Origin: Streptomyces sedi
GTDB taxonomy: Bacteria > Actinomycetota > Actinomycetes > Streptomycetales > Streptomycetaceae
DNA length: 64,000 nt
Assembly (NCBI RefSeq): GCF_006335015.1
Contig: NZ_VDGT01000006.1
Span: forward strand, 1-64,000
Reading direction: 5' to 3'
The notes below the pieces were generated by a model. It saw nothing but the letters and a program-made list of their open reading frames with translations, did no database searches and was not told where the DNA came from. Below, in pieces: positions 58,833-64,000 of the stretch. The translations under genes were made by a program, and so were the position numbers. Numbering within the stretch: position 1 is the stretch's first letter; each line of letters begins with the position of its first letter.

Positions 58833-60245
58833 TCACCGCTCTCCGGACGGCGCCGACCTCGCGCGCCGTCTCATCGTCCTTCTTCTCAGCCCGTGTGACC
58901 GCGCCGCCAGCGCCGCCTTCGCGGCCGGCTCGCCGCGCGCGAACGCGATCAGCAGTCCGACCGCGAACATGGTGGGCAGCAGGGCGGAGCCCCCGTAGGA
59001 GAACAACGGGAGGGGCACACCCGCGATCGGCAGCAGACCCAGCACCGCACCGATGTTGATCACGGTCTGGGTCATCAGCCACGCGGTCACGCCCCCCGCG
59101 GCGTACCTCACGAAGGGGTCCTCCGTGCGTCCGGCCACGCGGATACCCGCATAGCCTAGAGCCGCGAAGAGGCCGAGAACCGACAGCGTCCCCGCGAGAC
59201 CCAGCTCCTCCCCGGTGATGGCGAAGATGAAGTCCGTGTGGGGCTCGGGCAGTTCGCCCCATTTCTCCACACTGGCGCCGAGACCGGAGCCGAACCAGCC
59301 GCCGGAGGCCAGCGCGTAGATCCCGTGCACCGCCTGCCAACAGCGGTCGTCGGGGCCCGGGTCGGTGGCGCCGAGACAGGCCAGCCGGTCCATCCGGTGC
59401 GGGGCGGTCGCCATGAAGAGCGCGAAGAGGGCTGCCGAGACGAACAACACCCCGACGAAGAGCCGGGTGGGCGCCCCGGCCATCCACAGCAGGGCGAAGA
59501 GGATGCCGACGAGGATCATCACGGTGCCCATGTCGCCGCCGACCATGATCAGCCCGCAGACCAGCAGCGCCCCGGGGATCAGCGGGATCAGCAGATGCCG
59601 CCACTGGGTGAGCAGCCCGCGTTCCCCCTTGCGGGCCAGCAGGTCGGCGCCCCACAGCAGCAGGCCGAGCTTGCCGAACTCGCTGGGCTGGAGCTGGAAC
59701 GATCCGCCCACGGCGATCCAGCTGGTCGAGCCGTTGACCTCGACGCCGATGCCGGGCACCTGCACCAGCACCAGCAGCACCACGGCGAAGGCGAGGAAGG
59801 GATACGTCAGCGCGCGCAGCAGCCGCACCGGGATGCGGGAGGCGATCAGCAGCGCCACCGCGCCGAGCAGGGCGGCCAGCAGCTGCTTGCGGAAGTAGAA
59901 CGTGGCCGGGTGCTGGAAGCGCAGGGCCTGGATCTGGGAGGCGGAGAAGACCATCACCAGGCCGAGCAGGGTGATCAGCGCGGCCGTTCCCAGCAGCACG
60001 TAGTAGGCGGTGAGCGGGCGGTCCCAGGCGGTCCGGATCCGTTCGACGAAACGCGGACGGCGCGGACGGCGCGGGGGACGCGGACGGCGCGCGGCGGGGG
60101 CGCCGCGCGCCGGTCGGCGCGGGAGAACGCGCGGGGCGCGCTCGCGTTGTGCGCCGCGCGCCGCCGGGCCGGCGCCAGCGCCGGCGTGGGCGACGGCGCC
60201 GGGGACGAAGCTCCCCGGGCCGTGCGCCCTTCGCGCCCTACTCAC
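58833..60245 (-). CDS. ftsW: Division septum peptidoglycan polymerase FtsW (SEDS family)
   Basis: The 470-residue protein has an Arg/Pro-rich cytoplasmic tail of about 70 residues, then about ten membrane segments. SEDS marks are VNGSTSWIAVGGSFQLQPSEFGKLGLLLW, abridged as the QPSEFGK motif, GGDMGTVMILVGILFALLW, HTDFIFAITGEELGLAG and PLPLFSYGGSALLPTM. It polymerises glycan strands from lipid II at the septum. GTG 60245 follows GGAGGAGGGG. The Arg/Pro-rich tail is longer than in E. coli. Confidence 0.93.
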   Translation of the reverse strand: MSRARRAHGPGSFVPGAVAHAGAGAGPAARGAQRERAPRVLPRRPARGAPAARRPRPPRRPRRPRFVERIRTAWDRPLTAYYVLLGTAALITLLGLVMVFSASQIQALRFQHPATFYFRKQLLAALLGAVALLIASRIPVRLLRALTYPFLAFAVVLLVLVQVPGIGVEVNGSTSWIAVGGSFQLQPSEFGKLGLLLWGADLLARKGERGLLTQWRHLLIPLIPGALLVCGLIMVGGDMGTVMILVGILFALLWMAGAPTRLFVGVLFVSAALFALFMATAPHRMDRLACLGATDPGPDDRCWQAVHGIYALASGGWFGSGLGASVEKWGELPEPHTDFIFAITGEELGLAGTLSVLGLFAALGYAGIRVAGRTEDPFVRYAAGGVTAWLMTQTVINIGAVLGLLPIAGVPLPLFSYGGSALLPTMFAVGLLIAFARGEPAAKAALAARSHGLRRRTMRRRARSAPSGER

Positions 60246-60293
60246 CTGGACCCCTCCTCCAGCCCGCGACGGCGGTCGCGGGCCGCCGGGGGG

Positions 60294-61721
60294 CTACTGC
60301 TCGTTCTCGTCGCGCTCCGTGGACAGCTGACGCATCGCCGCGGCGAAGGCGTCGCCGCGGACGGAGTAGTTGGTGAACATGTCCATCGACGCGCAGGCCG
60401 GCGCGAGCAGGACGGTGTCCCCCGGGCCGGCCAGTCCGGCGGCGGCACGGACCGCCGCCGCCATCGCCCCAGTGTCGGTCCGTTCGAGGTCCACGACCGG
60501 CACATCCGGTGCGTGTCGCGCCAACGCCTCGGCGATCAGCGCCCGGTCACGGCCGATCAGGACCGCTCCGCGCAGCCGCCCGGCCGCACCCCTGACCAGT
60601 TCGTCGAACGTCGCGCCCTTGGCCAGCCCGCCGGCGAGCCACACCACCGAGGGGTAGGCCCCCAGCGAGGCGGCGGCGGCGTGGGTGTTGGTGGCCTTGG
60701 AGTCGTCGACGTACTCCACCCCGGCGACACGGCCCACGGTGCGGATGCGGTGCGCGTCCGGCGTGAAGGCGCGCAGCCCGGCGCGGACCGCGTCCGGGCG
60801 CACGCCGTAGGCGCGGGCCAGGGCGGCGGCGGCGAGCGCGTTGGCCACGTTGTGCGGGGCCGGCGGGTCGACGTCGGCCACCTCGGCCAGCTCCTCGGCC
60901 ACGTCGCGCCTGCCGGTGAACGCGCGGTCCACCAGCAGGCCCTCGACGACGCCGAGTTGGCCGGGCGCGGGCGCGTCGGTCGTGAAACCGACGGCCCGGC
61001 ACCCCTCGACCACGTCGGCCGCCCGCACCAGCTCCTCCGTGGCGGGGTCGGCCACGTTGTAGACGCAGGCGACCTCGTTGCCCTCGTAGATCCGCCCCTT
61101 GTCCGCGGTGTAGGCGGCCATCGAGCCGTGCCAGTCGAGGTGGTCGGGGGCGAGGTTGAGCACCGCGGCCGAGTGCGCCCGGAGCGAGGGCGCCCAGTGC
61201 AGCTGGTAGCTGGAGAGCTCGACCGCGAGCACGTCGTGCGGCTCCTCGGCGAGGACGACCTCCAGCAGCGGGGTGCCGATGTTGCCCACGGCGGCGGTGC
61301 GCAGCCCGGCCGCCGTGAGGATCGACGCCAGCATCCCGGTGGTGGTCGTCTTGCCGTTGGTGCCGGTGACCGCGAGCCAGGGCGCCGCGTTCGGGCCGCG
61401 CAGCCGCCAGGCCAGCTCGACGTCGCCCCAGACCTCGACGCCGGCCTCGGCAGCCGCCGCGAAGAGCGGGTGCTCCGGCGGCCAGCCGGGCGAGGTGACG
61501 ACCAGTTCGGTGCCCTTGGGCAGGGTGTCGGCCTCGCCCAGCAGGACGCGCACGCCGGCCGCCGTCAGCCGCTCGGCCTCGCCGCGCTGCCGCTCGCCGC
61601 TGCCGCCGTCGACGAGGGTGACCTCGGCGCCGAGCCGCACCAGCGCGCGGGCCGCGCTGGTGCCGCTGACGCCCAGCCCCGCGACGGTGACCCGCCGGCC
61701 GTCGAACTCGCTCCCGGTCAC
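60294..61721 (-). CDS. murD: UDP-N-acetylmuramoyl-L-alanine:D-glutamate ligase
   Basis: The 475-residue Mur ligase adds D-Glu to UDP-MurNAc-L-Ala. The N-terminal part starts [21 protein letters not shown]. The ATP loop is [17 protein letters not shown]. Later marks are [20 protein letters not shown] and [19 protein letters not shown], with a C-terminal [20 protein letters not shown]. The GTG overlaps the mraY stop (GTGA). ftsW starts 48 bases downstream. Confidence 0.94.
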   Translation of the reverse strand: MTGSEFDGRRVTVAGLGVSGTSAARALVRLGAEVTLVDGGSGERQRGEAERLTAAGVRVLLGEADTLPKGTELVVTSPGWPPEHPLFAAAAEAGVEVWGDVELAWRLRGPNAAPWLAVTGTNGKTTTTGMLASILTAAGLRTAAVGNIGTPLLEVVLAEEPHDVLAVELSSYQLHWAPSLRAHSAAVLNLAPDHLDWHGSMAAYTADKGRIYEGNEVACVYNVADPATEELVRAADVVEGCRAVGFTTDAPAPGQLGVVEGLLVDRAFTGRRDVAEELAEVADVDPPAPHNVANALAAAALARAYGVRPDAVRAGLRAFTPDAHRIRTVGRVAGVEYVDDSKATNTHAAAASLGAYPSVVWLAGGLAKGATFDELVRGAAGRLRGAVLIGRDRALIAEALARHAPDVPVVDLERTDTGAMAAAVRAAAGLAGPGDTVLLAPACASMDMFTNYSVRGDAFAAAMRQLSTERDENEQ

Positions 61722-62782
61722 CAGTCAGCCACCCACGTTCCGTAGAAGATTCCGATGCCGACGATCACGCACATGCCCTGGATGATCCAGAACCTGACGA
61801 CCACCAGCACCTCGCTCCAGCCCTTCAGCTCGAAGTGGTGCTGGAGCGGCGCCATCTTGAAGACGCGTTTGCCGGTGAGTTTGAAGGAGCCGACCTGGAT
61901 GACCACCGACATGGTGATCAGCACGAACAGGCCGCCGAGCACGGCGAGCAGCAGCTCGGTGCGGGAGACGATGGCCAGTCCCGCCAGGGCGCCGCCTAGG
62001 GCCAGCGAGCCGGTGTCGCCCATGAAGATCTTCGCCGGTGAGGTGTTCCACCACAGGAAGCCGAAGAGGGCACCCATCAGCGCGGCGGCGACCACCGCCC
62101 CGTCCAGCGGGTCGCGCACCTCGTAGCAGCTGGCGCTCGCGGTGGCCATCTCCGAGCAGGTCTGGCCGTACTGCCAGACGCCGATGAAGACGTAGGCGCC
62201 GAAGACCATCACGGCGGCGCCGGTGGCCAGACCGTCCAGGCCGTCGGTGAGGTTCACGCCGTTGGACATGGCCAGGATCATGAACAGCGCCCAGAGGACG
62301 AAGAGCACCGGCCCGATCGACCAGCCGAAGTCCTGGGTGAACGAGAGGTGCGTGGAGGCCGGGGTCAGCTCGCGGGCGTCCTCGAAGTTGAGCGAGAGGA
62401 TGGCGAACGTCACGCCCACGATGAACTGGCCGAGCATCTTGGCGCCCGCCCGCAGGCCCAGGCTGCGCCTGCGGACGATCTTGATGTAGTCGTCCAGGAA
62501 GCCGACCAGGCCCATGCCCGCCATCAGGAAGAGCACCAGCACGCCGGAGTAGCTCGGCGGTTCGCCCGTGATGACCTTGGTCACCGCGTAGGCGATCAGG
62601 GTGGCGAGGATGAACGCGATGCCGCCCATGGTCGGGGTGCCGCGCTTGGAGTGGTGGTCCCGCGGCCCGTCGTCCCTGATGTACTGGCCGTAGCCGCGAC
62701 GGGCGAGCAGCTTGATCAGCAGCGGGGTGCCGACCAGGGTCAGGAAGAGCCCGATGGCTCCGGAGAAGAGGATCTGCCTCAT
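61718..62782 (-). CDS. mraY: Phospho-N-acetylmuramoyl-pentapeptide transferase
   Basis: The 354-residue integral membrane enzyme makes lipid I from UDP-MurNAc-pentapeptide and undecaprenyl phosphate. About ten membrane segments are visible. The catalytic aspartates are in [19 protein letters not shown] and [19 protein letters not shown], with the histidine loop [12 protein letters not shown] near the C-terminus. The ATG overlaps the murF stop (ATGA), and its stop overlaps the murD start. Confidence 0.95.
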   Translation of the reverse strand: MRQILFSGAIGLFLTLVGTPLLIKLLARRGYGQYIRDDGPRDHHSKRGTPTMGGIAFILATLIAYAVTKVITGEPPSYSGVLVLFLMAGMGLVGFLDDYIKIVRRRSLGLRAGAKMLGQFIVGVTFAILSLNFEDARELTPASTHLSFTQDFGWSIGPVLFVLWALFMILAMSNGVNLTDGLDGLATGAAVMVFGAYVFIGVWQYGQTCSEMATASASCYEVRDPLDGAVVAAALMGALFGFLWWNTSPAKIFMGDTGSLALGGALAGLAIVSRTELLLAVLGGLFVLITMSVVIQVGSFKLTGKRVFKMAPLQHHFELKGWSEVLVVVRFWIIQGMCVIVGIGIFYGTWVADW

Positions 62783-64000
62783 CGGGCGGCGACCTCACCA
62801 TCGGCGTCGGCCGCGAGCCGCAGGGCCACCTGTTCCAGGCCCACCGCCCTGGACGCCTTCACCAGGACCACGTCCCCCGGTCGCAACTGACCGCGCAGCA
62901 GCTCGACGGCTGCCTGTGCGTCGGACACACGCACCGACTCCTCACCCCACGAACCCTCGTTCTTGGCGCCCATGTCCAACCAGGCGGCCTCCTGACCGCC
63001 CACGGACACAAGCCTGTTGACGTTGAGTCGGACGGCCAGCCGTCCGACGGCGTCGTGCTCGGCGAACGCGTCGTCGCCGAGCTCGGCCATCTCGCCGAGC
63101 ACCGCCCACGTGCGCCCGCCCTCGGGACGGGCCGCACCCATGTGGACCAGCGTGCGCAGCGCGGCGCGCATGGAGTCGGGGTTGGCGTTGTAGGCGTCGT
63201 TGACGATCACCACGCCGTCCGCTCGCTCGGTGACCTCCATCCGCCACTTCGAGAGCGGGCCCGCCTCGGCCAGGGTTTGCGCGATGGCCGAGGCGGACAT
63301 GCCTACCTCATGCGCTACGGCCGCCGCGGCAAGCGCGTTCGACACATGGTGCTCACCGTACAACCGCATCGTCACATCGGCGCACCCGGTGGGGGTTACG
63401 AGCGTGAACGCGGGACGGCCGTCGGTCGTCAGGCGCGCGTTCTCGGCGCGCACCTCGGCGTCCTCGGCCTCGCCGTACAGCAGCACGCGCGCCCGGGTGC
63501 GCTCCCCCATCGCGCGCACCAGCGGGTCGTCCGCGTTGAGCACGGCCACGCCGCCCTCGTCGGCCGACGGCAGCGACTCGACCAGCTCGCCCTTGGCCAG
63601 CGCGATGGTCTCGCGGCTGCCGAACTCGCCGATGTGCGCGGTGCCGACGTTGAGCACGGCGCCGATCCGGGGCGGGGTCAGCTCGGTGAGGGCCCGGATG
63701 TGGCCGACGCCCCTGGCGCCCATCTCCAGCACCAGGTGACGGGTCGTCTCGTCGGCGGCCAGCACGGTCAGCGGCATGCCGATCTCGTTGTTGTACGAGC
63801 CGGGCGTCCAGACCGTGGGGCCCGTGGTGCGCAGCAGTTGGGCGATCAGGTCCTTGGTGCTGGTCTTGCCGGCGGAGCCGGTGAGGGCGACCACCGTGGG
63901 GCGCGCCTCGCGCACCAGGTGCGCGGCCAGCGCGCTGAGCGCGGCGACCACGTCGTCCACCACCACGGCCGGCACGCCGACCGGCCGGCTGGCGAGCACC
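62779..64000 (-). CDS. murF: UDP-MurNAc-tripeptide:D-Ala-D-Ala ligase (5' end cut off)
   Basis: The gene runs off the right edge; about 407 C-terminal residues are visible and the N-terminal domain is partly missing. It adds D-Ala-D-Ala to the muropeptide. The ATP loop is [20 protein letters not shown], and the carbamoylated-lysine region and metal site follow ([32 protein letters not shown]). The C-terminal domain shows [20 protein letters not shown] and [19 protein letters not shown]. It precedes mraY with an ATGA overlap. The real start lies beyond 64000. Confidence 0.94.
   Translation of the reverse strand, partial: VLASRPVGVPAVVVDDVVAALSALAAHLVREARPTVVALTGSAGKTSTKDLIAQLLRTTGPTVWTPGSYNNEIGMPLTVLAADETTRHLVLEMGARGVGHIRALTELTPPRIGAVLNVGTAHIGEFGSRETIALAKGELVESLPSADEGGVAVLNADDPLVRAMGERTRARVLLYGEAEDAEVRAENARLTTDGRPAFTLVTPTGCADVTMRLYGEHHVSNALAAAAVAHEVGMSASAIAQTLAEAGPLSKWRMEVTERADGVVIVNDAYNANPDSMRAALRTLVHMGAARPEGGRTWAVLGEMAELGDDAFAEHDAVGRLAVRLNVNRLVSVGGQEAAWLDMGAKNEGSWGEESVRVSDAQAAVELLRGQLRPGDVVLVKASRAVGLEQVALRLAADADGEVAAR

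Overview
The window is a high-GC actinobacterial chromosome segment, almost certainly Streptomyces. The evidence is the codon bias, the many GTG starts, the stop/start overlaps of GTGA or ATGA type, and a gene order from hisF to murF that matches the conserved Streptomyces core as I remember it (hisD-hisC-hisB-hisH-priA-hisF; dnaE; rluD-lspA-dksA-like-ileS; divIVA-sepG-sepF-ylmE-ylmD-ftsZ-ftsQ-murG-ftsW-murD-mraY-murF). No tRNA, rRNA, CRISPR array, transposase or phage gene was seen.

Layout. Bases 1-22,400 are the more variable part: a truncated secreted protein; an orphan membrane-tethered PstS-like protein; a sugar ABC importer (binding lipoprotein, two permeases, YesL-like membrane protein) behind two LacI-type operators; a surface protein with three four-cysteine modules; a LysR regulator divergent from a succinate dehydrogenase operon (sdhC-sdhA-sdhB); a universal stress protein with an ArsB/NhaD-type permease; a second sugar ABC importer divergent from lacI and a GH127 beta-L-arabinofuranosidase; and an NmrA-like reductase divergent from an AraC regulator. 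Neither importer has its own ATPase, so both probably use a shared MsiK-type ATPase encoded elsewhere.

Bases 22,450-28,220 are a tightly coupled histidine operon (hisD to hisF) that also carries a 53-residue membrane protein and a RidA-like protein. Bases 28,300-34,720 hold a Lon-substrate-binding-domain protein, a YbaK deacylase, membrane proteins, an ABC exporter, an NYN-domain protein, a 47-residue charged protein and a chimeric ECF-sigma remnant. Bases 34,800-47,150 hold dnaE, a DsbA-like thioredoxin, a Ser/Thr kinase, a dienelactone-hydrolase-like enzyme, an MscS channel, an Na+/H+ antiporter, rluD and lspA.

Bases 47,180-64,000 are a DksA/TraR-like protein, ileS behind a T-box leader, and the division and cell-wall cluster from divIVA to a murF cut by the window end. 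As in other Actinobacteria there is no ftsA, and murC is not here. Most of the right half is housekeeping. The most unusual items are the chimeric sigma remnant, the three-module cysteine protein, the PstS-like orphan, the kinase with a SPOR-like ectodomain, the collagen-like expansion in DivIVA, and BldD-box-like sites upstream of ftsZ and the dksA-like gene. Nothing here demonstrates a wholly new multi-gene system.
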